Shown here in pieces: positions 51,190-60,978 of a stretch of 64,000 bases of DNA. Source of the stretch: Arthrobacter terricola (GTDB lineage: Bacteria; Actinomycetota; Actinomycetes; Actinomycetales; Micrococcaceae); NCBI RefSeq assembly GCF_004354015.1, contig NZ_SMRU01000015.1:1-64000 (forward strand). Direction: 5' to 3'. Position 1 is the stretch's first letter; the number at the start of each line of letters is the position of its first letter. Under the pieces are notes generated by a model that worked only from the letters and a program-made list of their open reading frames with translations, searched no databases and was not told where the DNA came from. Both the position numbers and the translations under genes were made by a program.

Positions 51190-52778
51190 TCCAGGCGCTG
51201 ACGGGAACCGGGCCCCTGCTCCGGCACGCGATCGGCCTGGACTTCCGGAAGCTGCTCCCGTGGCTGCTCATCTTCGCGGTGTTCCCCTTGATTGCCTTTT
51301 CGGCGTATCCGTCGCTGTTTCCATCGCAGGCTGATGCGGTGGTGCTCCAATCGACGCTGTCCGCCAATCCGGCCTTCTCGCTCCTCTTCGGGCCAGCGAC
51401 GGACCTCAGCACGGCGATCGGTTTCACTACTTGGCGAATCCAGATGTTCGGCATGTTCTTCGCTGCCCTCATGGCGATACTGACGGTAACCCGGCACACG
51501 AGGGCGACCGAGGACAACGGACAAGCAGAACTGCTGGACTCCGGCGTCGTCGGCCGGCACGCACGGCTTGCCTCGGCTCTCGTTCTCGCATGGCTTGCTT
51601 CCGCCGCGGTGGGTGTCCTGGTGGCCGTCACGTTGGCATTTGCCGGTGCGCCGCCGTCGTCCGCGTATGCCCTCGGAAGCATGCTGACGGGCACCGGATT
51701 CGTGTTCGCCGGCGTCGCTGCGGTGACGGCCCAATTGGGCTCGGTGGCACGCGTCGCCAACACGCTCGCGGCAACGGTGCTCGGCATCTCCTACCTTGTG
51801 CGCGGGCTCGGCGACACGTTCCCCGGCGCGGACTGGATCCTCTGGTTCAGCCCCATGGGATGGGCGGAGCGCATCCGGCCGTCCGCCGAAAACAACCCTT
51901 GGCCTTTCCTGCTCTTGCTTGTGGCAAGCATCGGCCTGGCGTTGTGGGCGGCGTGGCTCTCCTCGCAACGCGACTTCGGCCTCGGGCTCATCCCCACGAG
52001 GCCGGGTCCTGCACGCGGCCGAGTCGGCATGTGGGGTCTGACAGCCAAGCTGAACCGGCTCCCCTTGTGGACGTGGGGCGTGAACCTCTTGATCCTCGGC
52101 TCGGTGTTCGGACTGGTCACCGGGGCATTGAGCAGCGTGTTCGCCAGCAATCCGTTCGTCAAGCAAATGATCGCGTTCCGTGTGGCCACGGAGGAGCAAT
52201 TGGCGTACGCATTCGTTGAAGTCCTGGTGCTGCTCCTGGGAATCATCGGGGCAGTGGTGGGCATCCAACTCGCCTTGCGCTTCTATGCTGAAGAGGAGGA
52301 GCGCCGGTCGGAATGGGTCTTGTCGGCGCCGCTGTCGCGGCTGAGCCATGTCGCCCCGACCGTCGTAGTGTCGGTCGCCGCGCCCGCCGCGGGAATGATC
52401 CTCTGTTCGCTGGCCTTGGGGATCGCTTCCAATATTTCGGGCTCGCCGCTCGACGTCTGGAAGGTCGTCCTGCAGGGGATTGCCGAGCTCCCGGCCATTT
52501 GGCTCGCCGTCGGATTCGCGGTGGCCCTGGTCGGGTGGGCCCCGCAACTACGCTCGCTCGCTTGGCTCCTCCTGGTCTACTGGCTGCTCCTGACGTTCTT
52601 CGGACAGGTGTTGAAAGTTCCGGAATGGTTGATGGACACGAGCCCTTTCCACGTGGTGCCCCACGTGTTTTCGGATGGCACCGATTGGGGTGCGGCCTGG
52701 TGGAGCCTGGTGATCGCAGCGGCCCTGGTCGCTGCCGGCCTTGACGGGTACCGGCGTCGGGATTTGGTGTGCACTTAA
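51186..52778 (+). CDS. ABC-2-type exporter permease
   Basis: 530 residues with about 12 hydrophobic helices in two similar halves (LLPWLLIFAVFPLIAFSA; AALMAILTVTRHTRATEDNG; and the second half LLLGIIGAVVGIQLALRFYAEEEERRSE). The TRATEDNGQAELLDS and AEEEERRSEWVLSAPLSR stretches are coupling segments repeated in the two halves, as in TipA/BmrA-like exporters of actinobacteria. It functions with the ATPase at 50230. Confidence 0.88.
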   Translation: MIQALTGTGPLLRHAIGLDFRKLLPWLLIFAVFPLIAFSAYPSLFPSQADAVVLQSTLSANPAFSLLFGPATDLSTAIGFTTWRIQMFGMFFAALMAILTVTRHTRATEDNGQAELLDSGVVGRHARLASALVLAWLASAAVGVLVAVTLAFAGAPPSSAYALGSMLTGTGFVFAGVAAVTAQLGSVARVANTLAATVLGISYLVRGLGDTFPGADWILWFSPMGWAERIRPSAENNPWPFLLLLVASIGLALWAAWLSSQRDFGLGLIPTRPGPARGRVGMWGLTAKLNRLPLWTWGVNLLILGSVFGLVTGALSSVFASNPFVKQMIAFRVATEEQLAYAFVEVLVLLLGIIGAVVGIQLALRFYAEEEERRSEWVLSAPLSRLSHVAPTVVVSVAAPAAGMILCSLALGIASNISGSPLDVWKVVLQGIAELPAIWLAVGFAVALVGWAPQLRSLAWLLLVYWLLLTFFGQVLKVPEWLMDTSPFHVVPHVFSDGTDWGAAWWSLVIAAALVAAGLDGYRRRDLVCT

Positions 52779-52899
52779 GGCCGTTCGCGGGCATTTGAGG
52801 CCGCGCCGCTTTTACTCCTTCGCCAGCGTCTTTACAAATTCTTCCGGCAACTACCCGTTCGACTAGCCAAGACGGGGTGGGATCCCTCATGCTTGCTGC

Positions 52900-53466
52900 A
52901 TGTACTCAGCGTCGAGCCCATACCGCATCATCACCGTCTGCACGGGAAACATCTGCCGCTCCCCCATGGCTGAGCTGATGTTGACCGAAGCGTTCGACGC
53001 CGGAGGGCTGGGTGGCGCTGTGGTTGTGGACTCCGCGGGGACTACTTCGTACGAGGTCGGGCATCCCATCGATCCGCGCGCGGCCCGGGTCCTGACCGCC
53101 AACCGCATTCGGTCCGGGAAGCATATCGCCCGGAGCTGGCGGCCCGAGTGGTTCCGCGAGCGGGACCTGATCCTGGCCCTCGACGTCGACCATTACGGCT
53201 GGCTCCATGAAGCCGCCCCGGACTCCGAAGCCCTCGGCAAGATCCGGATGTTGCGCAGCTTCGACCCCTCGGCGGCCGGCCGGAGCACGCTGGACCTGGG
53301 CATCGAGGATCCTTGGTACGGCGGCCACGACGATTTCGACATTACGTGGAACCTGATCAGCGCGGCTGTCCCCGGCATTGTCGCGCACGCCAGGAGCGTC
53401 ATCGCCGAACGGCAGCAGGGCGCCGGACAGCTACTCGACCCGCAGCAGGTACGCTCTATTTCATGA
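52900..53466 (+). CDS. Low-molecular-weight tyrosine phosphatase-like protein
   Basis: 188 residues. The P-loop VCTGNICRS places the nucleophilic Cys14 and Arg20 (C-x5-R). The general-acid aspartate is probably Asp137 in IEDPWYGG. Family members dephosphorylate phosphotyrosine in protein or act on small molecules. The stop overlaps the kinase-PabB gene by four bases, an unexpected partner. Confidence 0.92.
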   Translation: MYSASSPYRIITVCTGNICRSPMAELMLTEAFDAGGLGGAVVVDSAGTTSYEVGHPIDPRAARVLTANRIRSGKHIARSWRPEWFRERDLILALDVDHYGWLHEAAPDSEALGKIRMLRSFDPSAAGRSTLDLGIEDPWYGGHDDFDITWNLISAAVPGIVAHARSVIAERQQGAGQLLDPQQVRSIS

Positions 53467-55553
53467 CCCCAGCACCTGTGATCATCGCCATCGATGGCCG
53501 TTCCGGCGCGGGAAAGACAACCCTCGCCGTCGAACTCGCCGCCCGACTCCGCATGCATCACAAGGTGTCGCTATTCCACCTCGAGGACATCTATCCCGGC
53601 TGGAACGGGCTTGCGGCGGGAATCGAGCGGTACGTCACCACGGTCCTTTCGCCGCTACGGCAGGGTGACGCCGCGGAATGGGTGAGTTGGGACTGGGCCA
53701 ACCACTACGACGGCCGGACCCACGTGACCTTGCCCGCCGAGATCGTGATCGTGGAAGGCGTCGGCGCGGCTGCCGACACCGCGCGGCCCATGCTGGACGC
53801 TGTGATCTGGGTGGACGCTCCGGACGACGACCGCAAGAGTCGCGCCCTGGTCCGGGACGGCAGCAGCTACGAGCCCTATTGGGACACATGGGCGGCGCAG
53901 GAAGACGAGTGGCTGGATGCCGACGACGTCCTGGATAACGCCGACATCCACGTCCTCAACCGGGCCGACGGCCATGCGCCTGAAGATGTCCTGCAGGCGC
54001 TGAACTACCTTCCCGCGCTCTCCCCCGTACTGGCCCCCGAACTCTCGGCACGCCGCGGTTTGCAGCTCCGGGCCGAACGCCTCGACGCCGCCCCCTGCGC
54101 CGCCGAGCTCTTCCATACCCTGTACGGCGAATCGGCCAACGCCGTCTGGCTCGATTCCTCGAACGCGGCCTCCGACGCGAGCGCCTACGCCAACCCCGAG
54201 ATCGCGAACGCCGCCGAGCGCAGCCGCTTCAGCATCCTGGCGGACGACGGCGGATCGTTCGGCCAATCGGTCCTGCACAGTTGGGGTGCCACCCGGCTCA
54301 GCGCCGGTTGCGCCACTGTGGAGACCACCGGTCCCTTCTTCCGCTGGCTGGACACCGTGTGGGGACGAAAGGCACTCAGGGCGCCGGAAGGCTACGAGTG
54401 CGAATTCACGCTCGGCTGGCTCGGCTACCTTGGCTACGAGCTCAAGCGGGAGACCGGCGGCAACGACGTCCACTCAACAACCCCGGATGCCGCGTTGCTT
54501 TTCGCCGGCCGTGCCGCAGTGATCGACCACCGCGACAACGTCGTGTGGTTGCTTGCCCTCGAAGCTCCCGATGCCGACGAATGGTTGGAGCTCGCCCAGG
54601 AAGCCGTGCACTCGGCCGCCCGGACTCCGGCGCCCGAAGCGGGCGGCCGGCAAGACCACCCGGCCGGGGATCCCGCCGTCGGGCAACACGGTTTGGTGCC
54701 CGAATTCGCGAGCCGCGATACCGAAGACGAATACAAGGTGAAGATCGGCGACGCGCAGGCACAGATCACCGAGGGCAACACCTACGAAGTCTGCCTGACC
54801 ACCACAGTGAGCGCCGTGGATCCCGGGCTGGATCCGTGGCAAAGCTACCTCGCGCTGCGCCGCCGCAACCCGGCACCGTTCGCGAGCTACCTGAGGTTCG
54901 GTGAGCTGGTGGTGGCCAGCACGTCTCCCGAGCGATTCCTGAGGATGACGTCCGACGGCGCCATGCGGGCCGAACCGATCAAGGGGACCCGGGCCAGGGC
55001 GTCCGATCCGGGCATCGACGAAGCGCTGCGGTGGGCGCTTGAAAACTCGGTCAAGGACCGTGCCGAGAACATCATGATCGTGGACCTCCTCCGCAACGAC
55101 CTCAGCCATTTCGCTGTCCCGGGCTCGGTCACGGTGAGCCGGCTGTGCGCGGTGGAAAGCTACGCGACGGTGCACCAAATGGTGAGCACCATCGACGCCC
55201 GCTTGCGCCCCGGCGCTCCGCGAGCCGAGGCGGTGGCGGCGGCGTTCCCCGCCGGCTCCATGACTGGGGCGCCGAAGATCAGCACCATGGATATCCTCGA
55301 CGAGCTGGAGTCGGGTCCGCGCGGGGTTTACTCCGGTGCGATCGGCTACTTTTCGCTCAACGCGGCGACCGATCTCGCCGTCGTGATCCGGACCCTGGTG
55401 ATGAGTCCCGACGGCGACGGCGGCCGGACCTTGAGCCTCGGCGTCGGGGGCGCCATCACCGCGGATTCCCGGCCTTTCGAGGAGTACGAGGAAATCCGGA
55501 CCAAGGCATTCGGCGTACTCTCGGCCCTCGGCGCGGAATTCCCCTCCCCCTAG
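53463..55553 (+). CDS. pabB: P-loop kinase-like domain fused to aminodeoxychorismate synthase component I
   Basis: 696 residues. Residues 1-200 are a P-loop kinase-like domain: AIDGRSGAGKTTLAVELA (Walker A at 12-20) and VIVEGVGA. Residues about 250-696 form the chorismate-binding enzyme. The sequence PIKGTRAR at 505-512 has the lysine (about 507) that in PabB acts as nucleophile, whereas anthranilate synthases carry alanine; this points to aminodeoxychorismate synthesis, making p-aminobenzoate for folate. IVDLLRNDLSH and GSMTGAPKISTMDILDELE are further motifs. PabC is encoded at 60030. The kinase domain is unusual for PabB and lacks an obvious substrate. No glutaminase domain is fused; it must be elsewhere. 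Confidence 0.88.
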   Translation: MTPAPVIIAIDGRSGAGKTTLAVELAARLRMHHKVSLFHLEDIYPGWNGLAAGIERYVTTVLSPLRQGDAAEWVSWDWANHYDGRTHVTLPAEIVIVEGVGAAADTARPMLDAVIWVDAPDDDRKSRALVRDGSSYEPYWDTWAAQEDEWLDADDVLDNADIHVLNRADGHAPEDVLQALNYLPALSPVLAPELSARRGLQLRAERLDAAPCAAELFHTLYGESANAVWLDSSNAASDASAYANPEIANAAERSRFSILADDGGSFGQSVLHSWGATRLSAGCATVETTGPFFRWLDTVWGRKALRAPEGYECEFTLGWLGYLGYELKRETGGNDVHSTTPDAALLFAGRAAVIDHRDNVVWLLALEAPDADEWLELAQEAVHSAARTPAPEAGGRQDHPAGDPAVGQHGLVPEFASRDTEDEYKVKIGDAQAQITEGNTYEVCLTTTVSAVDPGLDPWQSYLALRRRNPAPFASYLRFGELVVASTSPERFLRMTSDGAMRAEPIKGTRARASDPGIDEALRWALENSVKDRAENIMIVDLLRNDLSHFAVPGSVTVSRLCAVESYATVHQMVSTIDARLRPGAPRAEAVAAAFPAGSMTGAPKISTMDILDELESGPRGVYSGAIGYFSLNAATDLAVVIRTLVMSPDGDGGRTLSLGVGGAITADSRPFEEYEEIRTKAFGVLSALGAEFPSP

Positions 55554-57130
55554 TCGTGTTCTTCGGTCCGGGCTCGGATTGTCCGGACATCGTTGTGCGT
55601 GATCGCGTAGTAGATGAGGCTGGAGATAATCGCCCCGACGAACCATGAGTACGGGCCCAGGCCCGAGCCTCCCGGCAGGAACGTCTGCAGCGCCGGAACC
55701 AGCGCCAAAATGCCCGCGACGACGGCAGCCGGCACCAAAGCGGCCACCGCCTTGAGGTTCCAGCCCTTCGTATAGAAGTAAAGGCCCTTCTCGTCCTCGT
55801 GGTACAGGTCCGAAACCTTGCAGCGCTGGTGCCGGATGCGGAAGAAATCCGTGAAGATGACGCCGAACAACGGACCAAGGAGCGCACCCAGTCCGCCGAG
55901 GAAGTACACGATGACCACCGGGCTGCTGAAGAGGTTCCACGGCAGGATCACGATCGCGAGGAGTGCGCTGATGAGGCCGCCGCGGCGGAAATCGATCCGG
56001 TGCGGCGCCACGTTTGCGAGGTCATAGGAAGCCGAAACGAAGTTGGCCACGACGTTGATGCCGATGGTCGCCACCACGAAAGTCACGGCGGCGATGATGG
56101 TGATCCACGGATTCCTGATCGCCTGGACAATCGCCACGGGATCGGTGATGACCTTGAACATGTCCTGTCCTTGGTACTGGTCCTTGGTGAAGTAGGACGC
56201 AGCACCGGCCGTGACAACCACCGTCACCAGGGCAAAGGCGATGAAGTTCACGGGAAGGCCCAGGAAGTTGCCACGCAGGATGGTCCGGCGGTCCGGCGAG
56301 AAGCGGGAGAAGTCGCAGAAGTTCAGGAGCAGCGCAGCAAAGTACGTGACGGTCAAGGCGATGGCCGAGAAGAACTGCGTCACCGCGGCGGGGCCGTCGA
56401 GGGGCGCGACTCCGGGAATCGAGAGGCTGAATTTGTCGCCTGCCTGGGTCAGGATGTACACCGCGAGCGCGAACATGGCCACCCAAATCGCCGGGCCAGC
56501 CCAGTCCTGGAATTTCCGGACCGTCTCCATGCCGCGGCGGATCACCAGCAATTGGACCGCCCACAGGACCAGGAACGCTGCCCAGCCGAGCGGCGTCAGG
56601 CCGAGGATGTGAGGTGCGTCCTGGCCGTCGAGGGGCGTCAGTTGGGGCCAGACGGAAAACACCAGGACCAACACGGCTTCGGACGCGAGCCAGGTCTGGA
56701 TGCCATACCAGGCAATGGCAATCAGCGCCCGGATCAAGGCAGCGAGGTTGGCGCCGAACAGCCCGAACGACATCCGCGCGAGGACCGGGTACGGGACACC
56801 GGTCTTCTGCCCCGCGGTCCCGGCGAAGTTCATGAGGAAGTACACCAAGGTAATGCCCACCACGAGTGCCAGGAACACTTGCCATCCCACGAGCCCGGTA
56901 ATGAAGAGCCCTGCGGCGAACGTGTACCCGGCGATGCTGTGGACATCGCACATCCAGAGGGCGAAGAGGCTCCTGACCCGCCAATTGCGTTGCCTGGCCG
57001 GAGCGAGGTCCGCGTTCCATAGCCGATCGCTGACAAGTCGACCTTCGGCCAGGATCCGGACCTTTTCTGGATATTCCTCGCCGGGCTCGGGACGATCCTG
57101 CGTAGCTTGGGTCTGGTTTTTCCGGGCCAT
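55550..57130 (-). CDS. NCS1-family nucleobase/allantoin permease
   Basis: 526 residues and about 12 helices. The N-terminus has LWNADLAPARQRNWRVRSLFALWMCDVHSIAGYTF, the NCS1 signature. PVLARMSFGLFGANLAALIRALIAIAWYG and WAGPAIWVAMFALAVY follow. It imports uracil, hydantoin, allantoin or similar with sodium or protons. ATG 57130 has GGAGG just upstream. The stop overlaps the convergent pabB stop by four bases. Confidence 0.92.
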   Translation of the reverse strand: MARKNQTQATQDRPEPGEEYPEKVRILAEGRLVSDRLWNADLAPARQRNWRVRSLFALWMCDVHSIAGYTFAAGLFITGLVGWQVFLALVVGITLVYFLMNFAGTAGQKTGVPYPVLARMSFGLFGANLAALIRALIAIAWYGIQTWLASEAVLVLVFSVWPQLTPLDGQDAPHILGLTPLGWAAFLVLWAVQLLVIRRGMETVRKFQDWAGPAIWVAMFALAVYILTQAGDKFSLSIPGVAPLDGPAAVTQFFSAIALTVTYFAALLLNFCDFSRFSPDRRTILRGNFLGLPVNFIAFALVTVVVTAGAASYFTKDQYQGQDMFKVITDPVAIVQAIRNPWITIIAAVTFVVATIGINVVANFVSASYDLANVAPHRIDFRRGGLISALLAIVILPWNLFSSPVVIVYFLGGLGALLGPLFGVIFTDFFRIRHQRCKVSDLYHEDEKGLYFYTKGWNLKAVAALVPAAVVAGILALVPALQTFLPGGSGLGPYSWFVGAIISSLIYYAITHNDVRTIRARTEEHD

Positions 57131-57243
57131 GATGCCTCCGAACAATTCCTCCGATGCAGGCTTTGCTTACAGAATCGCCCCATTACACCGGGAAGGAAAG
57201 ACCCCGACGGCGGTGGGCTCTTTGGGTGGCGACGCTCGATTGC

Positions 57244-58341
57244 TCATCCCCCGAGGTTCAGCATCTGCACGTATCGGTCCACCATCATGTCTTGGCCCTT
57301 GATCCTGGAGATCGCCTCGGAACTGGCGATTTCGCCGTCGGGCAGTTGCCCCGAACCGCCGCGCGGACCCAAGGGGAGGATAATCACCGGGCGCGACGGC
57401 GACCACTCCGCCAGCTCTCCGGAACCGTTGATTTGGGCCTGGATATTGGTGGCGACCACTGCGGCTTGGCGGCCTGCCACGCCGGCCTTGTTGACGTCGA
57501 TGTTCGAGATGTCGCCGAGGGCGTAAACATTGTCGAAGCCCGCCACGCGGAGTTCGGGCGTGACCTCGAGGTATCCGTCGTGGGTCCGCGCAGCCAAGAG
57601 CTCGCCCGCCACATAGTCTGTCTGGGGCGCGATGCCGTAGCAGCGGAACCAAATGTCGGCCTCAATCACCGTACCGTCGCTTGTAGCGACGGTGAACCGG
57701 CCGAATTCTCCGGCCCGCGTCGGGGCCGGCTGAACCAGCGGACTACCGAGGTTTCGCCGGATCCCGAGTTCGTCCAACTGCCTGGTGATTTCTTCGCGCA
57801 GCCTCGGGTCATAGGGCCCCGGCAGGATGTCCGGCGCCACGTCCACAAGCACGATGTCCTTGTCCGGCCACGCCGCGGCGATCTCGCCGGCGAATTCAAG
57901 GCCAACCGCACCGGCGCCCAAAAGCATGACGCTGTCCGCCCGTTTGAGGTTGTCATGCGCGGCTTGATACTTCGCGACGGCGTCGACCGTGGCCGATTGG
58001 TCGCTCTTCGCGGGGAACGGGTAGCTGGATCCGCTCGCCAAGACGAGGTAGTCCGGCGTGAGGCGGGTCCCCGAAGCCAGTTCGACCGTATGGCCGTCCA
58101 CCCTGGTTGCCCGGTCCCGGAGCACGGTGCCGTTCTTCAAAAGGTGGTCGTAAGGCAGGAACATCCGCGGAAGGAAGTCCGGTTGGACCACCGAACGGAG
58201 TGCCGCGATGTTGTGCACGAATGCGTCCTTGGGTTCCACGAGTACGACGTCGGCCGCCTCGTCGAGTGCCTTTGCAACGCCGATCCCGCCGTAGCCTCCG
58301 CCGACCACCACAACCGTCGGCTTCACGATGTGCTCATTCAT
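57244..58341 (-). CDS. NADH dehydrogenase-like FAD oxidoreductase
   Basis: 365 residues, pyridine-nucleotide disulfide oxidoreductase fold (NDH-2/FSP1-like). VVVGGGYGGIGVAKAL near the N-terminus binds FAD; VMLLGAGAVGLEFAGEI binds NAD(P)H; NVYALGDISNIDV is the second FAD site. ATG 58341, with AAAGGA upstream, gives a normal N-terminus. It may feed electrons to quinone. Located between a permease and cardiolipin synthase. Confidence 0.88.
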   Translation of the reverse strand: MNEHIVKPTVVVVGGGYGGIGVAKALDEAADVVLVEPKDAFVHNIAALRSVVQPDFLPRMFLPYDHLLKNGTVLRDRATRVDGHTVELASGTRLTPDYLVLASGSSYPFPAKSDQSATVDAVAKYQAAHDNLKRADSVMLLGAGAVGLEFAGEIAAAWPDKDIVLVDVAPDILPGPYDPRLREEITRQLDELGIRRNLGSPLVQPAPTRAGEFGRFTVATSDGTVIEADIWFRCYGIAPQTDYVAGELLAARTHDGYLEVTPELRVAGFDNVYALGDISNIDVNKAGVAGRQAAVVATNIQAQINGSGELAEWSPSRPVIILPLGPRGGSGQLPDGEIASSEAISRIKGQDMMVDRYVQMLNLGG

Positions 58342-58402
58342 GGCATGCCGTCCTTTGTCCCATACCGATGACAACAAGTTCGGCCAGGCAATCATTTCCC
58401 GA

Positions 58403-59875
58403 CTATTGCAGCGTTGCCGTCAATCGGGCCACGTTGTCCACGTATTTGGCGAGCATCGGCCGGTGGGTCCAGGCATTGAGGGTCAGCTCGCGGCACATCT
58501 CGCGGTACGCAGATTCCACCGAACGCATTTTGTCCACGGCCTTGGCACCGAGGAGCATCACGGACACCTCCATGTTGAGCGAAAACGAGCGCATGTCCAT
58601 GTTGCTGGAGCCGAGGACCGCCACTTCGTCGTCGATGGTGAAGTGCTTGGCGTGCAGTACATACGGGGCGCGATACAAGTAAATCCGTACCCCTGCCTCC
58701 AGAAGCGCCTCGTAGTACGAGCGCTGGGCATGGTCCACGAGGAACTGGTCCCCCTTTTCCGAGACGAAAAGTTCGACCTCGACGCCACGTTGCGCCGCCG
58801 TCGTAATCGCGTACAGAAGCGAATCGTCGGGGACGAAATACGGACTGCAAATCGAGATCCTGTGCTGGGCCGAATAGATCAGGGTATTGAACAAACGCAG
58901 GTTGTTTTCCGTGGCGAATCCGGGCCCGCTGGGGACGACTTGGGCCGTCATGCGCCCCGGCGTCGGTTGGGCGGGAATCTGTAATTGGCTTTCGAGGGAT
59001 TCGTCCGTTTCGCTGAGCCAATCGGTGGCAAACACCACGTTGAGGGTGGTCACGATGGGTCCCTCCAACCGCGCCATGAGCTCCACCCATTTGCGCCCGG
59101 CCCGGCGGTGCTTCGGGTTGTTGTACGAAGGTTCGATCAGGTTCTGCGAACCCGTGAAGGCGACGTTGCCGTCGATCACCAGGATTTTCCGGTGGTTCCG
59201 CAGGTCCGGACGCCGCCACTGGCCGTGGATGGGAAGTAGCGGCAGCATGCGCCGCCACTGGATGTGCCCACGCTTGAGCCTGCGGACGAGCCTGCGGTAA
59301 CCGCGGATCCGGAGTGTCCCGATGTGGTCGAACAAGAGCCGGACTGTGACTCCACGCGCTGCCGCGTTTTCCAATTCGGTGAGCAATTCGTCCGTGACCG
59401 AATCGCTGCTCATGATGTAAAACTCCGCGTTGACGAAGTTTTCCGCACGCCGCACGGCCTCCGCCATTGCCTTGAGCGATTCCCCGTAGCCGGGAATCAG
59501 CTCGACGGAATTTCCGTCCACCATGGGAAGCGAACCGAGCCGCCGGTTCAGTTCACCCGCCGAGGTCACCCATTCGGGCCCGGAATATTTGCTCACGACG
59601 GCGGCGAGCGCCGAGATTCCGGCCCGCACCCTCTCGTTGACTTGCTCTTGTTGTTCCCGACGACGGCGGGACAGGCGAAAATTGCCGAACAAGAGAAACA
59701 ACACGAAGCCGACGGAGGGGACGAGGAAGACCGCCAGGAGCCAGGCCATAGCCGTGGTGGGCCGGCGGTTTCCCGGGATGATGCCCAACAGCACGATGCG
59801 CAGGGCAATTTCGACGATGGCCCACGCACTGAGCAGCCATGTCCATTCGATCCCGAGTTGAAACGGGAAAAGCAC
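58403..59875 (-). CDS. cls: Cardiolipin synthase
   Basis: 490 residues. Two N-terminal helices (WLLSAWAIVEIALRIVLLGII and AMAWLLAVFLVPSVGFVLFLL) anchor it. Two HKD motifs are intact: HRKILVID at 228-235 and HAKHFTID at 408-415, each followed by a serine-asparagine site (GSQN, GSSN). It joins two phosphatidylglycerols, or PG with CDP-DAG, to make cardiolipin. Ends near an inverted-repeat element upstream of pabC. Confidence 0.94.
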   Translation of the reverse strand: MLFPFQLGIEWTWLLSAWAIVEIALRIVLLGIIPGNRRPTTAMAWLLAVFLVPSVGFVLFLLFGNFRLSRRRREQQEQVNERVRAGISALAAVVSKYSGPEWVTSAGELNRRLGSLPMVDGNSVELIPGYGESLKAMAEAVRRAENFVNAEFYIMSSDSVTDELLTELENAAARGVTVRLLFDHIGTLRIRGYRRLVRRLKRGHIQWRRMLPLLPIHGQWRRPDLRNHRKILVIDGNVAFTGSQNLIEPSYNNPKHRRAGRKWVELMARLEGPIVTTLNVVFATDWLSETDESLESQLQIPAQPTPGRMTAQVVPSGPGFATENNLRLFNTLIYSAQHRISICSPYFVPDDSLLYAITTAAQRGVEVELFVSEKGDQFLVDHAQRSYYEALLEAGVRIYLYRAPYVLHAKHFTIDDEVAVLGSSNMDMRSFSLNMEVSVMLLGAKAVDKMRSVESAYREMCRELTLNAWTHRPMLAKYVDNVARLTATLQ

Positions 59876-59937
59876 TCGACAACCCCCACGGTCAAAGAAC
59901 TAAGTTCTGCCCAGCCTATCCGCCCCGCAACCAACTC

Positions 59938-60000
59938 GAGTTTGTGTACACCTCACGCCCTTAAAACGCCCGAATAAGGGCATTATCTGTACACAAACTC
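59938..60000. repeat. Inverted-repeat element B
   Basis: GAGTTTGTGTACA at 59938-59950 pairs perfectly with 59988-60000. An inner stem GCCCTTA (59957-59963) with TAAGGGC (59975-59981) also forms. It lies between the divergent cls and pabC genes. Outer arms match those of element A at 15975-16050 and the solitary arm at 18354-18367. Confidence 0.85.
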
Positions 60001-60029
60001 GGGAGGGGGAGCCGCACTAAGCTGGAAGC

Positions 60030-60971
60030 ATGACTCTTCCTGCTCCTACGGTCCTCGTTTTCCTCGATCCCGCGTTTGAAAACGGCCGTGTCGCCGATTC
60101 GAGCCAACCCCAGCTCATGGCCACGGATTTGGGTGCCACGCGCGGCGACGGCGTGTTCGAGTCGCTCCTCGCCGTCGGGGGCAAGGCGAGGAAGATGCAG
60201 GCCCACCTCAACAGGCTCGGCAGTTCGGCGCGCGCACTGGACCTCAACATCCCGGAGCAGGACACCTGGCGCCGAGCGATCGGCACCGCGATCGCCGAAT
60301 TCCGCGAGGCATACCCCGCTCCGAGCCCGGCCGAGGACGAAGTGGTCGTCAAGCTCCTCGTGACCCGCGGCGTAGAAGGCGCGGCCTCTCCCACCTGCTG
60401 GATCCAAGCCTCGCCGTCCCCCGCGGGCAGTCGCCGGCAGCGCGAGACGGGTATCGACGTCGTACTCCTGGACCGCGGTTTCGACACCGAGGCGAGTGAG
60501 CGCGCGCCCTGGCTGCTGCTCGGCGCAAAGACGCTTTCCTACGCCGTCAACATGGCGGCGCTGCGCTACGCGCACAAACAGGGCGCCGATGATGCCATCT
60601 TCACCTCCACAGACGGTCGCGTCTTGGAAGGGCCAACGTCCACCGTGCTGCTGGCGCACGTTGAAACGCTCGACGACGGCGCGGGGTCTGCGCGCACCGT
60701 CAAGCGCCTCATCACTCCCCAACTGGACAGCGGAATCCTTCCCGGGACCTCCCAGGACGCGCTCTTCGCCAAGGCGAAGGCGGCAGGCTGGGAACTCGGC
60801 TATGGCCCGCTGATCCCGGACGATTTGTTCGACGCCGACGCCGTGTGGCTCATCTCGAGCATTCGCTTGATCGCGCCGGTGAACCACATCGACGGCAAGG
60901 AAATCGGCACCCCGGCCCTGCGTAAGCAGCTCACGGCCGAACTCAACGAACTGTTCGCGGGCATCGAGTAG
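60030..60971 (+). CDS. pabC: Aminodeoxychorismate lyase (class IV aminotransferase)
   Basis: 313 residues, PLP fold type IV. RGDGVFESLLAVGG and HLNRLGSSA are near the N-terminus, LLGAKTLSYAVNMAALRYA holds the PLP lysine (about 167), and DDAIFTSTDGRVLEGPTSTVLL the conserved glutamate. It releases p-aminobenzoate from aminodeoxychorismate; pabB is encoded about 4.5 kb upstream. A D-amino-acid or branched-chain aminotransferase is a less likely alternative. Confidence 0.85.
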   Translation: MTLPAPTVLVFLDPAFENGRVADSSQPQLMATDLGATRGDGVFESLLAVGGKARKMQAHLNRLGSSARALDLNIPEQDTWRRAIGTAIAEFREAYPAPSPAEDEVVVKLLVTRGVEGAASPTCWIQASPSPAGSRRQRETGIDVVLLDRGFDTEASERAPWLLLGAKTLSYAVNMAALRYAHKQGADDAIFTSTDGRVLEGPTSTVLLAHVETLDDGAGSARTVKRLITPQLDSGILPGTSQDALFAKAKAAGWELGYGPLIPDDLFDADAVWLISSIRLIAPVNHIDGKEIGTPALRKQLTAELNELFAGIE

Positions 60972-60978
60972 AAGCGAG

